From positions 62,001 through 126,000 of the forward strand of contig CAXXLC010000014.1 in assembly GCA_963677345.2 (NCBI GenBank): a stretch of 64,000 nt of DNA. The letters are read 5' to 3'. Both the position numbers and the translations under genes were made by a program. This document shows, in pieces, positions 44,986-52,742 of this stretch (the first letter of the stretch is position 1; each line of letters begins with the position of its first letter). A model generated the notes under the pieces. It saw only the letters and a program-made list of their open reading frames with translations, was not told the DNA's origin and did not search any database. Origin of the DNA: Saccharicrinis sp963677345. Lineage in GTDB: Bacteria > Bacteroidota > Bacteroidia > Bacteroidales > Marinilabiliaceae.

Positions 44986-45600
44986 ATGGTAATAAGGAAA
45001 GTCGAAAATGTTCAGGATTGGTTTAAAAGTTCAGAACTTAAAAGAAATTCAATTTTAAATAACAATTGGAATTATAAAAGTGATGTAAAGGCTGATTTCG
45101 TTGTAGGTTATGATGATCATCATTTGTATCTTAAATATATAGTTCAGGAATCTAATATAAAGGCCGTGAATACGAAGTTTAATGAGCCTGTGTATGAAGA
45201 TAGTTGTGTTGAGTTTTTTATTTCGTTTGATGGAAAAAATTATTATAATCTTGAGTTTAATTGTATAGGTAATATTTTAGGAGGGTATGGGTCTGTTAGA
45301 AATAGTAGAGAAAGACTGTCTCCAGAAATACTTGAAATGATTAAAACAAAACCATCTTTAGGAAAAAACAGGATAGAGATTATAGATCGTAAAACGCAAT
45401 GGCAGCTTGATGTTGTGATTCCTAAAGAAGTTTTTAAATACGATTATATCTATAGCTTTAAAGGAATGAAACCCACTTGTAATTTTTATAAATGTGGCGA
45501 TAAACAGCGTTACCCACATTATTTGTCATGGAATCCAATAGAAGCTGAAAAACCGAATTTTCATTTACCTGCTTTTTTTAAAGAAGTAGTATTTGATTAA
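44986..45600 (+). CDS. CBM9-like carbohydrate-binding protein without signal peptide
   Basis: The protein has 204 residues from ATG 44986; TTG 44938 would start inside the operator and is rejected. The beta-sandwich strands and segments VYEDSCVEFFISFDGKNYYNLEFN and WQLDVVIPKEVF are those of the CBM9-like family seen in Bacteroidota. No signal peptide or lipobox is visible, so it should be cytoplasmic, unusual for a carbohydrate-binding domain. It is a single gene with its own operator, promoter and terminator. It could be a cytoplasmic sugar-binding or metabolic accessory protein; no catalytic residues can be named. Confidence 0.72.
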   Translation: MVIRKVENVQDWFKSSELKRNSILNNNWNYKSDVKADFVVGYDDHHLYLKYIVQESNIKAVNTKFNEPVYEDSCVEFFISFDGKNYYNLEFNCIGNILGGYGSVRNSRERLSPEILEMIKTKPSLGKNRIEIIDRKTQWQLDVVIPKEVFKYDYIYSFKGMKPTCNFYKCGDKQRYPHYLSWNPIEAEKPNFHLPAFFKEVVFD

Positions 45601-45615
45601 TATTTTACACTAATT

Positions 45616-45664
45616 ATATTCATCTGTATTTGGGTTACACTATTGGGGTGATACAGATGAATAT
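45616..45664 (+). terminator. Hairpin terminator after the CBM9-like gene
   Basis: A perfect 14-bp stem, ATATTCATCTGTAT with ATACAGATGAATAT, encloses a 21-base loop and is followed by TTTAG. It lies 15 bases after the stop codon. Confidence 0.65.
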
Positions 45665-45717
45665 TTTAGTGTTTAATAAGTAAGAATATTGCTAAATAAT
45701 TAAAAATAATAATGAGG

Positions 45718-45797
45718 TGAAACGAGCCATGAAAGAAAATTCCCGTACTGGGAAATAATCTGATATGGCAAGTTCCATGTGACCATAATTAATAAAT
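45718..45797 (+). ncRNA. Conserved structured 5' leader, copy 2 (candidate cis-regulatory RNA)
   Basis: This is the second copy of the 80-base element found before the GH29 gene at 26931. P1 is TGAAAC (45718-45723) with GTTCCA (45772-45777, one A-C mismatch). P2 is GCCAT (45726-45730) with ATGGC (45765-45769). P3 is TTCCC (45740-45744) with GGGAA (45750-45754) around a 5-base loop. The tail GACCATAA (45781-45788) and AATAAAT (45791-45797) are identical in the two copies. The element ends 9 bases before the NagB-like ATG, against 8 bases in copy 1. Confidence 0.62.
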
Positions 45798-45806
45798 ATT
45801 AAACAC

Positions 45807-48119
45807 ATGAAAAATTTATCAAATGTTGAAAAATTTTATCTAGAAAAGGCAAATGTTGAATCTATATCAACAAAAGTACCTTATATTCCTGTGGATAATT
45901 TTCCGCAGCTAGGTATGTTTACTGCCTTGCGCTTTTTGGAGTGGGTGGCTGAAAATCCCGAAGGAGTAATCAGTTTGCCTACAGGTAAAACGCCTGAGTA
46001 TTTTATTCGATGGACACAGTATTTGCTTGAAAATTGGAATAATGCAAAAGGAAAGAAAATCCGAGAGGATAATGGCTTAAAAGTGGATAAAAAGCCTGAT
46101 TTAAGCAAGTTGCATTTTGTTCAGATAGATGAATTTTATCCTATTAATTCAGCTCAACACAATAGTTTTTATCATTACGTAAATGAATATTATATCAAAG
46201 GTTTTGGATTAGATCCTGAACGTGCTTTGCTTATTAATTCTGATGAGATTCCTTTGGCTGATGGTAAGCATTTCTCAGAAGTTTTTCCTGATAGTATTGT
46301 AGACTTGTCTTTACGTTATAGAGAAGCCAAAACATTAAAAGAAAAAGAACAACAGAAATCAATTTTTATGATTGATGACTGGTGTGTTCAATATGAACGT
46401 AAAGTCAGAGAAAAAGGAGGTATTGGTTTCTTTCTTGGTGGAATTGGTCCTGATGGTCATATTGCTTTTAATACTAGAGGATCAGATCATTTTTCTACAA
46501 CTCGTTTAACAAAAACCAACTTTGAAACTCAAGCTCAGGCAGCTGGTGATTTGGGCGGAATTGAAGTTTCAAAAAACAGATTGGTTATTACTATTGGGCT
46601 GGAAACAATTACCTATAATAAAGATGTAGTTGCTCTGATTTTTGCTGCTGGTGAAGCCAAAGCTACTGTTATTAAAAATGCATTGGAATCAGAACCTTCA
46701 GTTTTATATCCTGCTACAGTATTACAGAGCTTGCCAAATAGTCGTTTTTATATTACAAAAAGTTCTGGCGTAAAATTAAATGATAGTGTAGATGCTTATT
46801 ATCGAACAGGAGATTGGACTCAGGAAAAAACTGAACGTGCGATTATAGATTTATGTAAGCGAATCAATAAGTTTGGCCCTAAATTAGAACTGGCTGACTT
46901 AAAGGCAGATCCATATTGTAGTTTAATTCCTAACCTTTCACTTGATACTGTTCGTGAGGTTATGGAGTCGGTTAAAACAAAAATATCTAATGGCTTAAAG
47001 ACTGAAGAAAATCAGACTTTTTATCATACTGGTCCACACCACGATGATATTCCATTGGGTATGCTACCACATGTAAATCGTATTTTAAGAGAAAAGTCAA
47101 ATAAGTCTATTTTCTCCGTACTTACTTCTGGATTTACAGCTGTAACTAATGATTTTGTAACAGAAACTTTAACAAGTACAAAAAGATTGCTGGATGAAAA
47201 TCGTATTCAGATGGTTGATTATCCTGATTTTTTTGAAAGTGGTTACAAGCATAAATGGGATAAAGATGTTTATCACTTTTTATTAAAGGTTGCATCTGAG
47301 GAGCCTTTAGAACGTGTTCGTGGATTGTGTCATCGTGTTGTGAGAGCCATTGTTTCTGTTTGGGAAGTTAAAGATAAAGAGGGACTAAGGAATACGATAA
47401 ATGCTATTTTAGCTAATATCAGAGAAAGCTATGATGGTCAAAAGAATCCTGTGAAGATTCAAAAGCTCAAAGGGATGATACGTGAGTTTGAAGAGGAGTT
47501 GGTATGGGCTCATTCAGGTGTACAGGTGAAAAATGTTCGTCATTTACGTTTAGGTTTCTATACCGGAGATATTTTTACCGAACAGCCGAACAGGGAAAGA
47601 GACGTAGCTCCAATTTTAGAAGAGCTTAGGAAAGAGAAGCCTACTGTTATATCACTGGCGTTAGATCCTGAAGGAAGTGGACCTGATACTCACTATAAAG
47701 TTTTACAGGCTATTGCTGATGCTGTGCGTTTATGGAGTAAAGAAGAGGATTTGAGTAACTTGCGTATATGGGGATACCGAAATGTGTGGTTTAAGTTTGC
47801 ACCATCCGAAGTTAATGTCATGGTTCCTGTAAGTATTAATAGCCTGGATGTGTTGGATAAATCGTTTAGCGATTGTTATCTGAGTCAGGTAAATGCATCG
47901 TTCCCAAGTTATGAACATGACGGTAAATTTAGTACTCTTGCTCAAAGAATATGGGCTGAGCAATTAGAAAATGTTCAGTATTTGTTGGGTAAGGACTATT
48001 TCTATACTAACGAAGATCCAAAAATTCGTGCAAGTCATGGATTAATTTTCTTCAAAGAGATGAATGTAGAAGATTTTCTTCAGCAAGCGCGTGAGCTTGA
48101 AAAATCAATGGAAGGTTAA
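45807..48119 (+). CDS. nagB: Glucosamine-6-phosphate deaminase-like protein fused to a PIG-L/LmbE-like deacetylase domain
   Basis: The protein has 770 residues, about three times E. coli NagB. The N-terminal isomerase domain (about 30-340) has VISLPTGKTPEYF, FVQIDEFYP and GGIGPDGHIAFN (D216, H218). The catalytic Glu that follows in HIAFNEPG of classic NagB is Thr here (T223, then Arg). The C-terminal part (about 400-770) starts with GPHHDDIPLGM (H411, H412, D413, D414), the metal motif of PIG-L/LmbE deacetylases. It would deacetylate and deaminate an N-acetylhexosamine 6-phosphate. The changed active site makes GalN-6-P or another sugar as likely as GlcN-6-P. Expression is probably controlled by the RNA leader just upstream. 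No signal peptide; cytoplasmic. Confidence 0.83.
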   Translation: MKNLSNVEKFYLEKANVESISTKVPYIPVDNFPQLGMFTALRFLEWVAENPEGVISLPTGKTPEYFIRWTQYLLENWNNAKGKKIREDNGLKVDKKPDLSKLHFVQIDEFYPINSAQHNSFYHYVNEYYIKGFGLDPERALLINSDEIPLADGKHFSEVFPDSIVDLSLRYREAKTLKEKEQQKSIFMIDDWCVQYERKVREKGGIGFFLGGIGPDGHIAFNTRGSDHFSTTRLTKTNFETQAQAAGDLGGIEVSKNRLVITIGLETITYNKDVVALIFAAGEAKATVIKNALESEPSVLYPATVLQSLPNSRFYITKSSGVKLNDSVDAYYRTGDWTQEKTERAIIDLCKRINKFGPKLELADLKADPYCSLIPNLSLDTVREVMESVKTKISNGLKTEENQTFYHTGPHHDDIPLGMLPHVNRILREKSNKSIFSVLTSGFTAVTNDFVTETLTSTKRLLDENRIQMVDYPDFFESGYKHKWDKDVYHFLLKVASEEPLERVRGLCHRVVRAIVSVWEVKDKEGLRNTINAILANIRESYDGQKNPVKIQKLKGMIREFEEELVWAHSGVQVKNVRHLRLGFYTGDIFTEQPNRERDVAPILEELRKEKPTVISLALDPEGSGPDTHYKVLQAIADAVRLWSKEEDLSNLRIWGYRNVWFKFAPSEVNVMVPVSINSLDVLDKSFSDCYLSQVNASFPSYEHDGKFSTLAQRIWAEQLENVQYLLGKDYFYTNEDPKIRASHGLIFFKEMNVEDFLQQARELEKSMEG

Positions 48120-48132
48120 TTGTAATTTGTGT

Positions 48133-48170
48133 TTCAATGGCTTAAATTTTTACAGGTTTAAGCCATTGAA
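48133..48170 (+). terminator. Hairpin terminator after the NagB-like gene
   Basis: A perfect 14-bp stem, TTCAATGGCTTAAA with TTTAAGCCATTGAA, encloses a 10-base loop. It lies 13 bases after the stop and only 17 bases before the ROK kinase start, so it may act as an attenuator rather than a complete stop. Confidence 0.65.
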
Positions 48171-48187
48171 CTTTAATGTCGTAAAGA

Positions 48188-49036
48188 ATGAATCAAGAAA
48201 TAATAGTTGGAGTTGACATAGGTGGTACGTCAATAAAAGGTGGTTGTATTGAAAATAAAGAAATAAAATCAACGTTTTCATTGCCAACAGATCCATTGAG
48301 AGAAGCTGGTGAAATATTGGATACCCTATATACTGTAATTGAGAAAGTGATATTGCCCGGTACTTTGGCAATAGGTGTTGGTGTTCCTGGGCTTTTAGAT
48401 ACATCTAATGGTAAAATACTTAATATTTCAAATATTCCTGCCTGGAAAAATTTCCCGTTAAAACAAAAGATAGAAGAGCGTTTTAATATTCCTGTATTTA
48501 TTAATAATGATGCCAATTGTTTTGCCTTAGGTGAAAAACATTTTGGTAAAGGCCAAAATTATAGTGATATGTTAGCTATTGCTTTAGGTACCGGTGTTGG
48601 TGGAGGTGTTATTATTAATGATAAAATTCATTCAGGTCTTTATGGTGGAGCTGGTGAAGTAGGTTGTTGGCCATATAAAGATGATATTTTTGAAACCTAC
48701 TGTGGAAGTAAATTTTTTATTGAGAAAAATAATACTACAGGGAAAGAGTTATATGATAAGGCCATGAACGGAGATGCTGAAGCAATTAATATTTTTGAAG
48801 AATATGGAAGGCATCTCGGCAAACTGATTAAAAATATCCTTTATATATTAGCTCCCGAAGCCATTATATTCGGTGGATCTATAAGCAATTCTTTTGCATT
48901 GTTCAAAAATGGAATCCAAAAAGAATTAGATAGTTTTCCTTTTGCTGCAGTTAAAGATAAAATTGTTATTGAAAAGTCTGATTTGGAAGGAATAGGCATA
49001 CTTGGGGCTGCTGCTTTGTATTATAACAATAAATAG
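48188..49036 (+). CDS. ROK-family sugar kinase
   Basis: The protein has 282 residues. The N-terminal phosphate motif is VGVDIGGTSIKGG; the central motifs are GVGVPGLLD, NNDANCFALGE and LGTGVGGGVI. The usual ROK zinc site (CxCGxxGCxE) is absent: after AGEVG comes CWPYKDDIFETYCGSKF, with only scattered Cys. Several Bacteroidota ROK proteins lack this site, but it means the substrate cannot be read by analogy. It has no HTH, so it is a kinase and not a repressor. Next to the NagB-like fusion it would make the 6-phosphate of GlcNAc, GalNAc or a related hexose. Confidence 0.87.
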   Translation: MNQEIIVGVDIGGTSIKGGCIENKEIKSTFSLPTDPLREAGEILDTLYTVIEKVILPGTLAIGVGVPGLLDTSNGKILNISNIPAWKNFPLKQKIEERFNIPVFINNDANCFALGEKHFGKGQNYSDMLAIALGTGVGGGVIINDKIHSGLYGGAGEVGCWPYKDDIFETYCGSKFFIEKNNTTGKELYDKAMNGDAEAINIFEEYGRHLGKLIKNILYILAPEAIIFGGSISNSFALFKNGIQKELDSFPFAAVKDKIVIEKSDLEGIGILGAAALYYNNK

Positions 49037-49055
49037 TCGCATTTTTTTGTAGTGT

Positions 49056-49220
49056 CTAGTTAGCCCGTCTATAAACTCTGCATTTTTTAAGAGTCTTGTT
49101 CAAAAAGTTCGAGAACAAGGCTTGCGAAATTTTGAAAATCAGGGAGTTTACTTTCGTAAATGACCGTTTTCAAAATGAGCGAAACGCAGTTATCGGACTT
49201 TATGGACAGACTAGTTAGTT
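49056..49220. mobile_element. MITE-like element, about 165 bp, with imperfect terminal inverted repeats
   Basis: The 8-base direct repeat CTAGTTAG occurs at 49056-49063 and 49211-49218. Just inside lie imperfect inverted ends (CCCGTCTATAAACTC against the reverse of the right end, 11 of 15 matching). Two internal hairpins are visible: AGTCTTGTTC with GAACAAGGCT (49092-49122) and ATTTTGAAAA with TTTTCAAAAT (near 49129-49176). It encodes nothing. This is the form of a non-autonomous insertion with target duplication; no other copy lies in the window, so the family is unknown. Confidence 0.5.
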
Positions 49221-49266
49221 TCTTTTGATTGTGTAAATAATAAGTAATCCAGTTATTATAGGTAGT

Positions 49267-50388
49267 ATGGCAAAAGTAATGAATTCAGAAATATCTAAAA
49301 TCACAGAATTTTTCAAATTGGAGGGCTTAGTGTCAAATGTAGTTCCTTTAGGTGAAGGATTTATCAATGATACATATTTGGTAGAAACTCAAAGTGTGGT
49401 TACTCCTAATTATTTGATGCAGCGTAAAAATAAAAATATCTTTACGGATGTGCCTGCTATGATGGATAACATAGAAAAGATTACATTACATCTAAAGGCT
49501 AAGATACAAGAGAATGGTGGCGACCCCTTGCGTGAGTCGTTAACTCTGATAAAAACCATTGATGATGAGCTTTATTATCTTGATCAGGATGGTGAGTTTT
49601 GGACTATGTGTTTATTTATTGAAGGAAGTGTTACTTATGAAGCTGCAGATACACCTGAATTGGCTTTTGCAGGAGGTAAAGGAATTGGAAAATTTCAAAG
49701 AATGACTTCTGATTTTACTGGTAAGTTAAATGATATTTTACCAGGATTTCATAATATTCGTTATCGCTTTAAGCAGTGGGAAGAGGTTTTGAAAAAAGAT
49801 CCACTGGGAAGGAAAATGAAGCTTACTCAAGAAATTAAGTGGATAGAAGATCGTAGAGAAGAGATGCTGAATTTTTGGGGAAAAGTTGAAAAGGGACTTA
49901 TCCCAATTCGTATTACGCATAATGATACAAAAATTAATAATATCCTTTTTGATGAATCAGGCAATGTGTTATGCGTGATTGATTTAGATACTGTATTAAG
50001 TAGCACTGTTTTAAATGATTTTGGAGATGCTATACGTTCTTATGCTAATACTGGCTTAGAAGATGATATGGACTTAGCTAATGTTTCTATTGATTTAAAT
50101 ATTTTTGCTGCGTATGCTAAAGGGTATCTGTCTGAAACTGCTGCGTTTATTTCTCAGTCTGAGATAGATCATTTAGCTTTTTCTGCCAGATATATTACTT
50201 TTGAGCAAGTTCTTCGTTTTCTTATGGACTATATTGATGGTGATAATTATTATAAAATAAAGTACCCTGAACACAATCTGGTTCGTACTTATGCGCAATT
50301 TAGTTTATTACAAAGTATGGAGCTTCAGTTTGAAGAAATGAATAAAATAATTCAAAAAACTTTTGAACAAATCAGCCTTGCAAAGTAA
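49267..50388 (+). CDS. APH-fold kinase, probable N-acetylhexosamine 1-kinase (NahK-like)
   Basis: The protein has 373 residues of the aminoglycoside phosphotransferase fold. The catalytic loop is ITHNDTKINNILFD (H218, N219, D220) and the metal motif is VIDLDTVL. The start LVSNVVPLGEGFINDTY with LMQRKN resembles Bifidobacterium NahK, which makes GlcNAc-1-P or GalNAc-1-P from the free sugars. Here it would handle GalNAc or GlcNAc freed by GH109, GH27 and GH20. No lacto-N-biose phosphorylase or nucleotidyltransferase lies in the window. It has no signal peptide. The MITE-like element separates it from the ROK kinase gene, so it may be transcribed on its own. Confidence 0.78.
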   Translation: MAKVMNSEISKITEFFKLEGLVSNVVPLGEGFINDTYLVETQSVVTPNYLMQRKNKNIFTDVPAMMDNIEKITLHLKAKIQENGGDPLRESLTLIKTIDDELYYLDQDGEFWTMCLFIEGSVTYEAADTPELAFAGGKGIGKFQRMTSDFTGKLNDILPGFHNIRYRFKQWEEVLKKDPLGRKMKLTQEIKWIEDRREEMLNFWGKVEKGLIPIRITHNDTKINNILFDESGNVLCVIDLDTVLSSTVLNDFGDAIRSYANTGLEDDMDLANVSIDLNIFAAYAKGYLSETAAFISQSEIDHLAFSARYITFEQVLRFLMDYIDGDNYYKIKYPEHNLVRTYAQFSLLQSMELQFEEMNKIIQKTFEQISLAK

Positions 50389-50648
50389 AAAGGGTATAGA
50401 GTTGATGCAGGTGTAGAATCAGCCTGATTATTATTTTAATATAAAGATTTGTTTAGTACAAATTATTTGTAAGAGTTAAACCGTTTTGCAGGAAAACCCC
50501 ATATGCACCAGGTGTAAAACCGATTTTGAAATTTTACAGCTTGAAGGTACTACAGGTTTTTTCTGTGAAACGGGATTTGTATTTCAGCTTTTATAACAAT
50601 CGTAAACAACGTGCTTTCTAATGCTTTATTTATGTTTAATCCAGAGTT

Positions 50649-52331
50649 TTATTGGTGGATGTACTTTATCTGATTTAATGTTTCTATAATCTCATTTTCT
50701 TTATTACTTAATGCTGAAAATATAGTAGGCTTTTTACTTTTCGCCTCACTCATTAATTCATCCTGGCCTTTTACGTTTCCTTCGTTTGTTAATTCTGGTT
50801 TTATTTTCATACTGCCCGAATAAGTAGTTCTTATTTTTCTATCGCGAATAATATCTGAGTTTATAATACTCTTAATTTTTATTGGGTGATCAGGATTACG
50901 TATATCCCATATTTCTAGAGGGTAAGTGTTTTCAACACTGGCTGTTTTTGTCGTAGTATAAAAAGTTCCTTTATATGTTTTATATGATACTCTGAATTTA
51001 GATCCTGAGCTGCTTCTTGAAGCTTTAAGCTCTTTAAGTCCTTCTTTGTATTCTTGCTCAGAGATCTCTTTTTCAGATGTTTTCCCTGTAGAAATATTTC
51101 TTTTAAATAAGAAAAACTTATCAATTTTAAGAGAATCTGTTTGTGTGTTAATGCCTTTGTACGAATAATTTATTTCATCCGTATTTAGTTTGATCAAGAT
51201 AAAACCCGAACCTAGTTCGTTAGCTAATTCTTTGTAGTTTGAGGTATTTTGTAAATCAATACTGGAATTACTAATTTTGGGTTTAATAATGTATTTGTTG
51301 GTTTTGCTTGTGATATTATTAGTGGTTGTATTTGAAGAAATAATATTTCCATTGTCATCTAAAAAGACAACTTTAAGAGTAGAGTTTTTTTCAGCTATTA
51401 TTGCCCTGTCTGCAGCATCTTTATATCCATTCATCCATTGTATTGCTTCGTTATAAAGGTTAGCTGCCTGACTTTGTGCTATAAAAGACTGTTCTTTCTC
51501 TTTGTTTAAAGCCTGTTTATAAAGTATTGAAGCCCCTTTTTGTTTTGTCAGGAGTTTCTTGCCGTTTACGCCTTCGTAATCCGATACATATAATAAGGCT
51601 TTGTCGTAATAAGATATCGTTTTGCGTAAATTTTTTAAATCGTTTGATTCTGATATAAGGTCTGCCTCATCCGAATAGAGTTTAGCCAGTAATGATCTTG
51701 TATCTTTATAGGGATCTTTTTGTTCCAAAGCTTTTTCAAATAAAGGCACAGACTCAACTCTTAATTCAAAATCTGTTTTCTGATTATATAACCTTAATCC
51801 TTCTTCGTAATAAATAAGGGCTTTGTTGTCTTTGACCTGTTCTGTGTATTTTTCAGCATATTTTTTTGCTTTGTCCAGATGAGGTATTGCTCTTAATCTA
51901 TTTTCGTAAATTTTAGATGCCTGAATAATATTTATTGCCTCGTCAAAATGTCCCTTTGAAGCATTTTCTTTTGCTTGTTTAAAAATAGGAACATAGTCTT
52001 TTATTTCAAGATGAATATTTTCTCCTTTGTAAGAAATAATGCTTCCGGTAAAATCATTCAGGATCTGATTTAAGTTTATCCAACCATCAGCATTATCAGC
52101 AATTTCGTCATAACCGAACTTGTTTGTAGCAGCTTTTGATTCTATATCTGAAATATCTTTAAGTGCCTGGGAGTAATTATCTTTAAAGTTCTTAAAGTTT
52201 CTTTCATTAATATTCCGTTGTAATCGTTTGGCATACAGAATGCAATTATTTACAGATTCCTGTGCATAGCTTATGGATGATGTTAAAGTTGAGATTAAAA
52301 ATACTGTGATAATAAGTGATAACTTCTTCAT
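50649..52331 (-). CDS. Secreted protein of unknown function with TPR-like helices
   Basis: The protein has 560 residues with a signal peptide (KKLSLIITVFLISTLTSSISYAQ). Residues about 25-310 are helical and repeat-like (for example KALIYYEEGLRLYNQKTDF and KTISYYDKALLYVSDYEG), resembling degenerate TPRs. The remainder (about 310-560) appears beta-rich with several lysine and serine patches. I do not recognise a family and see no catalytic motif. It is convergent with the NahK-like gene across 260 bases in which I see no structured signal. It is probably periplasmic or surface-exposed. Confidence 0.75.
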   Translation of the reverse strand: MKKLSLIITVFLISTLTSSISYAQESVNNCILYAKRLQRNINERNFKNFKDNYSQALKDISDIESKAATNKFGYDEIADNADGWINLNQILNDFTGSIISYKGENIHLEIKDYVPIFKQAKENASKGHFDEAINIIQASKIYENRLRAIPHLDKAKKYAEKYTEQVKDNKALIYYEEGLRLYNQKTDFELRVESVPLFEKALEQKDPYKDTRSLLAKLYSDEADLISESNDLKNLRKTISYYDKALLYVSDYEGVNGKKLLTKQKGASILYKQALNKEKEQSFIAQSQAANLYNEAIQWMNGYKDAADRAIIAEKNSTLKVVFLDDNGNIISSNTTTNNITSKTNKYIIKPKISNSSIDLQNTSNYKELANELGSGFILIKLNTDEINYSYKGINTQTDSLKIDKFFLFKRNISTGKTSEKEISEQEYKEGLKELKASRSSSGSKFRVSYKTYKGTFYTTTKTASVENTYPLEIWDIRNPDHPIKIKSIINSDIIRDRKIRTTYSGSMKIKPELTNEGNVKGQDELMSEAKSKKPTIFSALSNKENEIIETLNQIKYIHQ

Positions 52332-52742
52332 TTTTTAATACGATGATGTGATTTGTGATACCTATACGGTAAAAATTGCAGATAGATATAGCTTTTTGAT
52401 AAATATATTAAATGTTTGTTTAGTGAGCACTTTAAATATCCCTGACTTTTGAAAAAAGATGCACTCATGATTTTGTAATTTAAAAGTAGATTACATATTG
52501 TGATATGGCCAATAATTAGTGGAATTTTAGTACATTAAATGAAGCTTGTTACTAAATTAAGTTATTATGGGATCAAGATTTCAAAAAGGCACTGTTTATG
52601 AGAAAAGAAGACCCGGTTAAACTGTATTTCTCAATTTATTGTCAATGATTCCATATGATGATGTCAAGTACAAAAAAGCTAAAGTTACCACCATTACAAG
52701 ATAATTGTCAGAAATCTTATTACAAACTTAAATACAAAACAA
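52332..52742. other. Intergenic region between two secreted-protein genes
   Basis: This 411-base divergent gap is AT-rich. A 17-codon frame at 52567-52620 (MGSRFQKGTVYEKRRPG) has no recognised relatives and no start context, so I do not call it a gene. No clear TAnnTTTG box, hairpin or repeat is seen. Confidence 0.4.

Noticed and set aside
48188..49036. ROK protein as a transcriptional repressor
   Set aside because: It has no N-terminal HTH; the phosphate-binding motif starts at residue 6.
52567..52620. 17-codon frame in the 52.3-52.7 kb gap
   Set aside because: It is too short, with no upstream signal or recognisable peptide.
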